From JALORV01 sp963754065 (lineage in GTDB: Bacteria; Pseudomonadota; Gammaproteobacteria; Burkholderiales; Burkholderiaceae_F), in NCBI GenBank assembly GCA_963754065.1, contig CAVWFH010000019.1:15853-79852 (forward strand): a stretch of DNA of 64,000 nt. The letters run 5' to 3'. Both the position numbers and the translations under genes were made by a program. The notes under the pieces were generated by a model, which did not search any database, had not been told where the DNA came from, and worked only from the letters and a program-made list of their open reading frames with translations. The first letter of the stretch is position 1; each line of letters opens with the position of its first letter. Below are positions 10,028 to 19,100 of this stretch, one piece after another.

Positions 10028-11119
10028 ATGGTTGATTCGATCGACCGGCGACTGAAGCCGCTGCGCGACGCCATTGACGGTGTCGACGCGCGACTCGTCG
10101 AGCTCCTCAACGAGCGCGCCAGGTTGGCCAGCGAAGTGGGCCGCGTCAAGGGCGAAGTCGAAGCGCCGGTGCTGCGCACTGAGCGCGAGGCGGAAGTCCT
10201 GCGCAAGGTGGGCGCGCTGTCGAAGGGCCCATTGACGGACGCGCCGCTGGCCAACGTGTTTCGCGAAATCATGTCGGCATGCCGCGCGCTCGAGCGTCCT
10301 TTGACGGTGGCTTTCCTCGGGCCCGCCGGGACTTTTTCCGAGACGGCGATGCACCGCCAGTTCGGCGCCAGCGTCACCGGGTTGCCGTGTGCGACGCTCG
10401 ATGAAGTCTTCCGCGCGACCGAGGCCGGCAGTGCAGATGTCGGCATCGTGCCACTGGAGAATTCGTCCGAAGGTGCCGTCAGCCGCACGCTCGATCTCTT
10501 GCTCGCTACGCCGCTGAAACTGCTGGCCGAGCGGTCGGTGGCCGTCGACCACAACCTGCTGACACGCAGCGGGACGATGGACGGGATCCAGTGCATCTGC
10601 GCGCACTCGCAGGCGCTTGCACAGTGCGCCGGTTGGCTGGCGCAGCATTACCCGACCATCGAGCGGCGCGCCGTCGCCAGCAATGCCGAAGGCGCGCGCC
10701 TTGCGGCGGAAAGTCCGACGATGGCCGCCATCGCCGGTGATCGCGCCGCGGAGCGCTACCAACTGGTGGCGGTCGCAACGCACATCCAGGACGACCCCAA
10801 CAATCGCACGCGCTTTGCGGTACTGGGACAGCAGGCGACGCGGCCATCGATGGCGCCCGGACGCGACAAGACGTCGCTGATCCTGTCGGTGCCCAACAAG
10901 GCCGGTGCGGTGTTCCACATGCTCGAGCCTTTGTCGCGGCACGGAGTGTCGATGACGCGATTCGAATCGCGTCCCGCGCGCGTCGGCACGTGGGAGTACT
11001 ACTTCTACGTCGATGTCGAAGGGCACCAGGCCGATCCGAAGGTCGCCACGGCGCTGAGCGAGCTGCAGCAGGCCTGTGCGTTCTACAAGTGCCTCGGTTC
11101 CTATCCGGCCGAGCATTGA
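10028..11119 (+). CDS. pheA: Bifunctional chorismate mutase / prephenate dehydratase (P-protein)
   Basis: A 363-residue enzyme converting chorismate to prephenate and then to phenylpyruvate for phenylalanine. The AroQ chorismate mutase helix bundle is residues 1-90 (IDGVDARLVELLNERARL). The dehydratase domain starts at VAFLGPAGTFSE and includes DVGIVPLENSSEG and the NRTRFAV catalytic segment. A C-terminal ACT domain (about 275-355) holds the ESRP motif that binds phenylalanine for feedback inhibition. It lies 57 nt after gyrA and 17 nt before hisC, so it opens the aromatic amino-acid run. Confidence 0.96.
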   Translation: MVDSIDRRLKPLRDAIDGVDARLVELLNERARLASEVGRVKGEVEAPVLRTEREAEVLRKVGALSKGPLTDAPLANVFREIMSACRALERPLTVAFLGPAGTFSETAMHRQFGASVTGLPCATLDEVFRATEAGSADVGIVPLENSSEGAVSRTLDLLLATPLKLLAERSVAVDHNLLTRSGTMDGIQCICAHSQALAQCAGWLAQHYPTIERRAVASNAEGARLAAESPTMAAIAGDRAAERYQLVAVATHIQDDPNNRTRFAVLGQQATRPSMAPGRDKTSLILSVPNKAGAVFHMLEPLSRHGVSMTRFESRPARVGTWEYYFYVDVEGHQADPKVATALSELQQACAFYKCLGSYPAEH

Positions 11120-11136
11120 CCATTCGAAGGGTGACC

Positions 11137-12268
11137 ATGGCGGCGGTACCGACTGAATCGACGACGGCGCTCGGCACGCTCGAGCATGTGCGCGCCATCG
11201 CGCCGTACCAGGCGGGCAAGCCGATCGAGGAACTTGCGCGCGAATTCGGGCTCGATCCGGCGTCGATCGTGAAGCTTGCGTCGAACGAGAATCCGCTGGG
11301 CGCACCCGAGTCGGCGAAGAAGGCCATGGCCGCCGCGGTCGAGGACCTCGGTCGTTACCCGGATTCCAACGGTTTCGAGCTGAAGGCCGCGCTGGCGGCA
11401 CGCTATGGCGTGCCGATGGACTGGATCACGCTCGGCAACGGCAGCAACGACATCCTCGAACTGGCCGCCGCGGCCACCCTGACGCCGGGTCGCAGCTGCG
11501 TCTATGCGCAGCATTCGTTTGCCGTCTATGCGCTCGCCACGCAGGCGCGCGGCGGCCGCGCCATCGTGGTGCCGGCGCGGCAGCTCGGTCACGACCTCGA
11601 CGCGATGCTGGCGGCGATCGCGGCCGACACGGCGCTCGTCTACGTGGCGAATCCGAACAACCCGACCGGCACGCACCTGAAGGCCGGGGCGATCGACGCG
11701 TTTCTCGCCCGGGTTCCGGCGCGCGTCGTGGTCGTGCTGGACGAGGCCTACAACGAATACCTGCCGCCCGAACTGCGGGTCGACAGCACGGCCTGGGTGC
11801 GCAAGTTCCCGAACGTCATCGTGTCGCGCACGTTCTCGAAGGCCTTCGGGCTCGCCGGGCTGCGGGTCGGCTATGGCATCGCCCAGCGCGAACTCACCGA
11901 CCTGATGAATCGCGTGCGCCAGCCGTTCAACGTGAACAGCGTCGCGCAGGCGGCCGCGGTTGCGGCGCTGGCGGACGAGGACTTCCTGGCGCGCAGCTAC
12001 GAGCTGAACCTGCGTGGCATGCAGCAGCTGACCGAGGCCTTTCGCGGGCTCGGGCTCGAGTACGTGCCCAGCGTCGGCAACTTCGTGCTGGTCAAGGTCG
12101 GGCCTGCGGGTCGCGTCTATCAGGAACTGCTGAAGCGCGGCGTCATCGTGCGTCCCGTCGCCAACTACGGCCTGCCGGAATGGCTGCGCATCACGGTCGG
12201 CCTGCCCGGAGGAGAACGCGGCCTTCCTGCGCGCGCTGCCGGACGCGCTCGCCGCAGGCCGCTCGTGA
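11137..12268 (+). CDS. hisC: Histidinol-phosphate/aromatic aminotransferase, frameshifted near its end
   Basis: A PLP-dependent class II aminotransferase of the HisC type, about 375 residues. In this context (pheA-hisC-tyrA) it probably serves aromatic amino acids, and possibly histidine. Motifs: SNENPLG near residue 49, NPNNPTGT, DEAYNEY, and the PLP lysine in SRTFSKAFGLAG. The frame changes at about 12204-12210 (CCCGG): one extra base makes the frame read on into tyrA. Removing it restores the expected ending EENAAFLRALPDALAAGRS and a stop at 12266-12268 that overlaps the tyrA GTG. A base-call insertion is the simplest explanation, since the gene is otherwise intact. Confidence 0.88.
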
Positions 12269-13144
12269 AACTGGCGCTGATCGGCGTCGGCCTGATCGGC
12301 GGGTCGTTCGCGGCGGCGTTGCGTGCCGCCGGCGAAGTCGAGGAGGTCATCGGCTTCGACATCGATCCGCTTGCCGTCGCGGCAGGGGTCGATCGCGGGA
12401 TCGTCACGACGCGCGGCGGCCAGTGCGGCGGAAGCGGTGAGTGGTGCCGACCTCGTGGTCGTCGCAACCCCGGTGGGCGCGTTGCGCGCAACGCTGGCCA
12501 GCATCGCGGCAACGTTGCCGGCGCACGCGATCGTCACGGACGTCGGCAGCACCAAGGGCAGCGTGATCGACGACGCAGCGGCCACGCTCGGCGCGGCATT
12601 GACGCGCTTCGTGCCGGCACACCCGATCGCCGGCGGTGAGCGCCCTGGCGTGCAGCACGCCGATGCGCGCCTGTTTCTCGATCGGCTGGTGATCACCACG
12701 CCGACCGCAGTCACGGACCCGGCCGCGCTGGCGACGGTCGAGCGCCTGTGGCGCAGCACCGGCGCTCGCCTCGAACGCCTCGCGCCGGACGTCCACGACC
12801 GCGTCTTTGCCGCGGTCAGCCACCTGCCGCATGTGCTCGCCTTTGCGCTGGTCGAGATGATTGCGCGGGCGCCGGACGCCGCCACCAAGTTCGCGCATGC
12901 CGGTGCCGGCTTCCGTGACTTCACCCGCATTGCTGCATCCAGTCCCGAGATGTGGCGCGATGTCTGCCTGGCCAACCGCGAGCCGCTTGCAGCTGAACTG
13001 CGCGCGTATCGCGATCGACTCGCCGCGCTTCAGGTCGCGATCGATGCAGGTGACGGCGCAGCCTTGCTTGCAGTGTTCAGCGCGGCCTCGGCAGCCAAGC
13101 GAGGGTCCGACGGCACCGGTTCCTGCACCGTTCTGGACACCTGA
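12265..13144 (+). CDS. tyrA: Prephenate dehydrogenase, frameshifted
   Basis: NAD(P)-dependent oxidation of prephenate to 4-hydroxyphenylpyruvate for tyrosine. Start is GTG at 12265, overlapping the hisC stop (GTGA). The Rossmann motif is GVGLIGGSFAAALR. After FDIDPLAVAAGVDRGIVTT the frame changes at about 12410-12420 (GCGCGGCGG). It resumes one base later as AASAAEAVSGADLVVVATPV and continues through DVGSTKGS, HPIAGGERPG and SHLPHVLAFAL to a stop at 13144. About 292 residues when repaired. As in hisC, the change behaves as one extra base. Confidence 0.9.
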
Positions 13145-13380
13145 CTCGCGTCGAGCTTCGTCCGGTCGGACTAGCGTGCGGCTTGCGGTCGATCAGCCAC
13201 TGATCCCGCGAATTCAGCCACTCGCCGTAGCCAATTCGCGCTGACGTTCAAATCCTTCGGCCTTTGGCCTGCAAGTCCTTCCGCTCGTCGCGGCTTCGGT
13301 TCCACTGAGCGGTGACCACGCGCAATGGCTTGCGCCTGTGGATAAGCTTCGTTCAGCAAATGGAAACCTCCGCCAACAAC

Positions 13381-13986
13381 ATGACTGAGCGCGGCTTCAC
13401 TTTGGTCGAGATTCTGGTCGTCATGACCATTTCGGCCATCCTGCTTGCCGCGGCAGTGCCTGCCATGCAGGCGCTGATCCAGTCGAATCGGATCAGCGGA
13501 AGCACCAACGAGCTCCTGTCGTCGATCCAGATGGCCCGCTCTGAGGCGGTGCGCCGCAATGGCAACGTCACGATTTGTCGCAGCGTCAATGCCGAAACGG
13601 CGAATCCGACCTGCAGCGATGCCCTCTTCGGAAATTATGCCGGCAATGACTGGGCCGCCGGCTGGATCGTGTTCGCGGTGAACCCGGCCAACCCGGTCAC
13701 GGGCAACCTGCAGAACGGCGACGAGATCATTCAACAGCAGGCGGCTTTGCAGCCCCCGGGGGGGCAGCAACGACTGATCATGGAGTCGTCGGTGGCCAAC
13801 CAGTTTCGGAACTTCGACTCTCGTGGATTGGCCCTCAATGCCGGTCCACTCGGGGTCACGTTGGTCATCGACTTTCGCGATCCCCAGGTCCTGATTCCGA
13901 CGAATATGGCGCGATGTATCGCACTGAACAGTGCCGGCCGGGCTCGCGCGGCCCGAGTTGTCAACAACGTCTGTCCTGCAGCGTGA
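13381..13986 (+). CDS. fimT: Type IV minor pilin FimT/GspH-like
   Basis: A prepilin with the class III signal MTERG|FTLVEILVVMT: the leader is cut by PilD after Gly and the mature N-terminus has Phe1 and Glu5. About 200 residues; the C-terminal half is a GspH/FimT-like beta domain with Cys pairs. Minor pilins prime pilus assembly; FimT-like ones also bind DNA in competent species, which is inference here. The start could instead be ATG at 13360, giving a 12-residue leader; neither has a clear ribosome binding site. First gene of the minor-pilin cluster. The 236-bp gap before it (13145-13380) shows no gene. Confidence 0.88.
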   Translation: MTERGFTLVEILVVMTISAILLAAAVPAMQALIQSNRISGSTNELLSSIQMARSEAVRRNGNVTICRSVNAETANPTCSDALFGNYAGNDWAAGWIVFAVNPANPVTGNLQNGDEIIQQQAALQPPGGQQRLIMESSVANQFRNFDSRGLALNAGPLGVTLVIDFRDPQVLIPTNMARCIALNSAGRARAARVVNNVCPAA

Positions 13987-13991
13987 CTCGC

Positions 13992-14513
13992 ATGAGTACT
14001 CATCACTTTTCCCAACGCGGCCTGTCCATGATCGAGGTGCTGGTCTCGCTGACGATCGTCGCATTCGGCCTGCTTGGCCTGGCGGGCCTGCAGGCACGTT
14101 CGATGTCCTTTCAGAAGGATTCGATCGATCGCAAGACGGCCGTGGAGATGGCGGCGCAACTCGGCGAGCGGGTACGGGCCAACTATGACGGCTACCGGCA
14201 AGGGCACTACAACAATACGTTTGCCTGGAATGCCCAGGTGCCCGCAAACATTCCAGCCTGCCAGGACCCGAACAATTGCTCGCCGCAGGAGGTTGCCAAC
14301 CGGGACCTGGCAATGTGGCAGATCGACCTACGTCGCCGATTGCCGGTATCCGGGGCCTATCTTGTTGCGCCGGCAGGGTCGCTGGCGATCTCGCTGACGC
14401 TGGCCTGGCAGGAAGGCCAGCAAACGGAGCTAAATGTTGTGGATCAGATCTGTGCTCAACAAGGGATCAATGATCCCAATTTCCGCTGCCTGCAGTGGTT
14501 GCTGCATCCATGA
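13992..14513 (+). CDS. pilV: Type IV minor pilin PilV
   Basis: A 173-residue prepilin with a ten-residue leader, MSTHHFSQRG|LSMIEVLVSLTI; Glu5 is kept. The following LLGLAGLQARSM is the usual PilV continuation, and four Cys lie in the C-terminal half. It starts 5 nt after the fimT stop and overlaps pilW (ATGA at 14510-14513), so expression is coupled. It is part of the PilV-PilW-PilX-PilE initiation complex with PilY1 at the pilus tip (family knowledge). Confidence 0.9.
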   Translation: MSTHHFSQRGLSMIEVLVSLTIVAFGLLGLAGLQARSMSFQKDSIDRKTAVEMAAQLGERVRANYDGYRQGHYNNTFAWNAQVPANIPACQDPNNCSPQEVANRDLAMWQIDLRRRLPVSGAYLVAPAGSLAISLTLAWQEGQQTELNVVDQICAQQGINDPNFRCLQWLLHP

Positions 14514-15526
14514 CTAGGTCTTCATCACTCTTGCGCGGTGGGCCGGTTGCGCATGCCACCGAAGGCGGACGCACCTTGATCGAGCTGGTGATCGCAATGG
14601 CGCTCAGCCTGATGATCGTCGCTGCGGTCGGTAGCCTGTACTACTTCACCAGCCAGTCGTCCCGCGTATCCGAGCAGTTGAGCACCGCCGAGGAACGCGG
14701 ACGTCTGGCGCTGCATTTCGTTGGCGAACCCATAGCGCTCGCGGGCTACGGCAACATCAACTCGGGCGAGCTTTCCGGTGCCGGGCGCACGCAGGTGCTG
14801 TCGTTCAAGGGCACGCACTTGCGGGCCTGTTCAAACAGCCGCTTTGCCGATCCTCTCAACAACGACTTCACCTGCGTACCCGCGCAGAACGGCGCTCCTG
14901 GCGACCAGTTGTTCATCGGCTACCAGGCCGAAGCGTCCACGGCGGCGCCGCAGGGGGTGGGTGGGCAGGCTATGCGCGACTGCATCGGACAGAACCCGGT
15001 TGGCGTCACCTATGAAGTCAATCCTGTTCCAGTCGTCTTCAATGTTTACTCGGTTGAAACGACCGCCAATGGGGCGCTCGAGTTCGGCTGCCGGGGGGGC
15101 GCGGCCGTCGCACGCCAGAGCCTGATACGCGATGTCGAGGACTTCAAGGTTTACTTCGCGCTGGACACACAGGGCTACCTATTCGGTGAAGCCGGCCTCC
15201 AGTTGCGACAGGCCGTGCCCTCGGCGCTGCGGACGGCGGCACAGATCAATGCGTTGCCGGGTGCGGGACCCGGTGACACGCCGGATTCGCTCGGCAACCC
15301 GTGGAATCACGTGGTTGCGGTGTACGTCTGTGTGCAACTCCGGACGACCGAGGTCGGAACAACGCCGGATGGCGTTTCCAGGTATCAACCTTGTCCGGTT
15401 GACGAAACCGAGGCGGCCACCGGCACGGCGGAGATTTCGGTCAACGACGGCTTTGCAAGGCGCAGCTATACGCAGGTCTTCACGATCCGGGCGCGCACCC
15501 AGGCCGACACGGGGTCCCAGTTCTAG
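14510..15526 (+). CDS. pilW: Type IV minor pilin PilW
   Basis: A 338-residue prepilin starting at an ATG that overlaps the pilV stop. The leader is about 20 residues and ends ATEGG before RTLIELVIAMAL. The mature residue 1 would be Arg, where Phe or Leu is usual; Glu5 is retained. The rest is a large beta-rich domain with scattered Cys (RACSNS, FTCVPA, RDCIGQ), as in PilW. It sits in the usual order before pilX. Confidence 0.88.
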   Translation: MTRSSSLLRGGPVAHATEGGRTLIELVIAMALSLMIVAAVGSLYYFTSQSSRVSEQLSTAEERGRLALHFVGEPIALAGYGNINSGELSGAGRTQVLSFKGTHLRACSNSRFADPLNNDFTCVPAQNGAPGDQLFIGYQAEASTAAPQGVGGQAMRDCIGQNPVGVTYEVNPVPVVFNVYSVETTANGALEFGCRGGAAVARQSLIRDVEDFKVYFALDTQGYLFGEAGLQLRQAVPSALRTAAQINALPGAGPGDTPDSLGNPWNHVVAVYVCVQLRTTEVGTTPDGVSRYQPCPVDETEAATGTAEISVNDGFARRSYTQVFTIRARTQADTGSQF

Positions 15527-15535
15527 GTGACGAAC

Positions 15536-16087
15536 ATGACATCTCGCCAAGGAAGCTTGTACCAGTCCGGAGTGGTGTTGCCGATAGTGCTCGTCGTGAT
15601 GATGGTCGTTACGACGCTGGTGCTGACGCAGGTCCGGAGGGCCACGGTCGACGAACGCCTGGCCGGCAACTGGAGCCGCGCGATCTCCGGCCAATCGGCG
15701 GCCGAGTCGCTGGTCAGGTACTGCGAAGCTCGGCTGTTCGCGAACGGTTTCGAGCAGGCCAGATTCTTCAAGCAGGACCCCAACCGTCTGATGTCCGAAA
15801 ACTTCCAGTCGGCAGCTTGGTCGAGCAATCTGAATGCCAACCAGTACATCACGATTGCCGCCAATCTCCTGCCGCCGGGAGCCACTTCGGCGCGGTGCGT
15901 CATCGAAGACGCGACGTCCGAACTGCTGGGTGGCGTCTATGAGGAGTCCAAGAACCCGGGTAGCGGGGCAGTTGACCCTTATTTGTGGAAATACCGGATC
16001 ACGGTAGCGACTACCTTCTCAGACGCGACCGTGTTCGGCAACGTGACCTACCGGGCACAGAGCGAAGTTCGATTTCTTATCCCTTGA
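15536..16087 (+). CDS. pilX: Type IV minor pilin PilX
   Basis: A 183-residue protein with the PilX N-terminus: a short polar leader, then QSGVVLPIVLVVMMVVTTLV, and RATVDERLAGN shortly after the membrane helix. PilX lacks the strict Glu5 of other prepilins. The start is ATG at 15536; a GTG at 15527 directly after the pilW stop adds three residues and is possible. In Neisseria and Pseudomonas PilX helps PilY1/PilC reach the surface. It is followed after 72 nt by pilY1. Confidence 0.85.
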   Translation: MTSRQGSLYQSGVVLPIVLVVMMVVTTLVLTQVRRATVDERLAGNWSRAISGQSAAESLVRYCEARLFANGFEQARFFKQDPNRLMSENFQSAAWSSNLNANQYITIAANLLPPGATSARCVIEDATSELLGGVYEESKNPGSGAVDPYLWKYRITVATTFSDATVFGNVTYRAQSEVRFLIP

Positions 16088-16159
16088 CCGATCTGAATTC
16101 AAAGGGAATTGCGCAGGGACATCCAGGGGGCCGGATGGACGGCAGATGGAGTATCAACA

Positions 16160-19100
16160 ATGAAAACCGCTGAACATTCCTGGCATCCGAAGCGCGCGAG
16201 TACGCTGGCGCGGGCGCTCGTTTTCCTCCTGGCGCAGGCCATCGTGCTGCAACCGGCCGCATTCGCCGCAAACTGGAACGTCGCCCAGCAGCCGTTGTTC
16301 ACGATCAATCCGGTGTATCCGAACGCCGTGTTCATGATCGACGACTCCTGGTCGATGAACGACTACCGTCTGCCGCCGCCGCAGTTCTTCTCCATCAACA
16401 ACCGCTGGCCGGCGCCCGGCAACGTAACGGTGAAGTACGGTGCCGGAACCCGGACCGTCGCGGCACACGACGAGTTCACGCTGCGGTCGAGCATCCACAA
16501 CCCGCTGGCCTACGACCCGTCGATCACCTACACGCCCTGGAACGACAACGACAAGCCGCTCGCGGCGCAGGGCACGCGGCCAACGCGCGCCGAGAACTTT
16601 CCGCCGGCTGACATCGGTGGCGCGGGCGCCGTTGCGACGGCCGGGCGCTTCACCGAGCGCGATATGCGCTTCCGTGGCTTTGCCAATGCCAATCCGAATG
16701 CCGCGCGCACCTGGGTGACGACCGCACGCGGAACCGTCGGCAGCAACGGCACCTACGTGACAGGCGCCGTAGCCAATGACAAGTGGACCTGGCATGCGAC
16801 CAACCTCCGCTGGGAGCAGGCGATCGCCAACCCGGCCGGCACGGCCATCTATCTGCCGCTTCCGTCGGAAGGTTCCCAGGCAGCGGACCTCTTTACGAAC
16901 CCGCCGCAGGTCTGCAACGCGACCCCGCCGTGCATCCAGTGGAACTTCGCGACCACGAACCAGTGTGTGCAGACCCAGTCGGTCCAGACAGGCACGACGC
17001 AGCAGTGCGATTCCTACTCTACGGTGCCGGTGTTCGGCAATGTCTGCACGCAGTACCAGCAGGTGCAGACTGGCTGGACAAACGGTGCGTGCAACACCTG
17101 GCAGCAGCAGCAAACCGGCTGGACAAATGGTGCATGCAACACCTGGGCGACGATCCCGCAGTACCAGCAGCAGTGCTCGATCGTCACCGTCGTCGATCCC
17201 ACGTCGGAGACGGGTTACCGCCAGGTGCAGCAGTGTCAGGCAGGTCTATATCGGCGACATCCAGCAATGCACGGCGTATGACCAGATCCCTGTCTTCGCG
17301 CAGGTCTGCACCGCGTATGACCAGGTCCCGGTGTTCGCCCAGCAGTGCGTGCAGTGGCAGAACCAGCAGACCGGGACGACACAGGTGTGCAATTCGTGGA
17401 GCACAGTCCCGGTGTTTACGGACCAGTGCGTGCAGTGGCAGCAGGTGCAGACCCAGACGACCTGCGCGGTGTTCGACCCGAACTGGGTGTGCCCGCCGGC
17501 GAACATCACGGCGGACAACCTGACGCCGGCGCGCTACTACCGCTACGAAGGATCGGTTCCGGCCACCGACGACGACCTGGCCCTCATCTCGAACTACCGG
17601 CTGGTCGAGATCGATCGTGCGGTCAATGTGAACTTCCCGGTGCCGGTTGACCCGCGTACGGGCGCTGGCGCGCACGCGCGACGACTGTGTCCGCCCAGAC
17701 GAGTTGCACCCGGCTGGAGGAAATGCAGAACTATGCCAACTGGTACACCTACTACCGCCACCGCCTGTTCGCGGCGATTGCCGTCACGTCGCAGGCCGCG
17801 GCAGACCTCAAGGGAGACCTCTCGGCCATCCGGCTGGGCTATGGCCGTATCAATTATTCGCACAACGGTCCCGATCCGTGGAATCCGTATGGCGCGCGCC
17901 TGAACAGCAACAACTTCCCGGATCTGGACAACGACCCGCAGCCGCCGCCGCATCCGGGTGCCGTCGTGCGTGGTGTGCGCGACTTCACTGATGTCCCCGG
18001 GAATGCAGCACGCCAGCAATTCTTCGATTGGACTCTTCTCGTTGAACTGGATCGGCTCGACTCCGAACCGGGAGGCACTCGACTCGATCGGGACGTACTA
18101 CCAGCGGGCGGCGATTTCGGACCATGGTCCGACAATCCGGGCCAAGGCGGCGGGCGCAGTGGCGACCAGCACGCTTCGTGCCGTCGGAGTTTCGCGATCC
18201 TGGCGACCGACGGCGAGTGGACGGCCATTCCGGAGAACCCACCGGTACCGCCGGCGCAGCCGCTGATCACAACACGGCCCGGCAGACCCCGTGGGTGCCG
18301 GTAACGGGACCGTGACGGCGGCACTTGCCACGACGGGTCCGCAGATCGCCGGCGACGGGCCTTTACCAGAACACAGACCTACACCTATGACCCGTCCGTC
18401 GAGGTGCAGTACTCCACCGGCAACGGCGGAGTCACGCAGACGCTGACGGATGTCGCGCTGTATTGGTGGAACCGAGACCTTCGGCCGGGCGTGCCGAACG
18501 CGGTGCAGAAGCGCACCAACCGGCCGGACGACTCGTTCTGGCAGAACATGACAACCTTCGTGGTCGGCTATGGCTTGAATGCGTCGATGGACACGCCTGC
18601 GGTCCGGGGCACAGAGTTGCCGCAGGACAGGCGGTCAACTGGCCAGTGGTCGACATCTCGCCTGCGCTGACCACGGGAGGTGAGCGGATCAACGACACGA
18701 TGCGTGCCGCCCTCGCGACCCGAGGAGACTTCTATTCGGCGAACGATCCGGACCAGATGCGCGGTCGGATTCGCGGCGTGTTCCGCGCGATTGCGCAGCA
18801 GGCCTTCTCCGGAACCGGATTGGGCGCGACGAGTGCTCAGCTGACCGTCGGTTCAACGCTGTACCGGGCTTCCTTCACGACGCAGACCTGGACGGGTGAA
18901 CTCGCTGCGTACGACGCGATGGCATTGGCAACGGCGGCCAAGAATCAGCAGGCTGAGCCGGCCGCGCTGTGGAACGCCAGCTTCCCGGCCTGGGACCAGC
19001 GCAGGATCTATACGTCGACGGGTCCGAACGCTGCGACCACGTTCGATACCTATGCAAGTCTGTCTGCGACGCAGCAGACCGACCTGACATCCCAGGACGT

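Noticed and set aside
7220..11401. A very long open frame on the minus strand opposite gyrA and pheA
   Set aside because: It mirrors the codon pattern of the real plus-strand genes in high-GC DNA, crosses gene boundaries and shows no family signature.
10990..12639. A single HisC-TyrA fusion protein
   Set aside because: The fusion arises only from an extra base in hisC; the joined part is nonsense at the hisC end and breaks again in tyrA.
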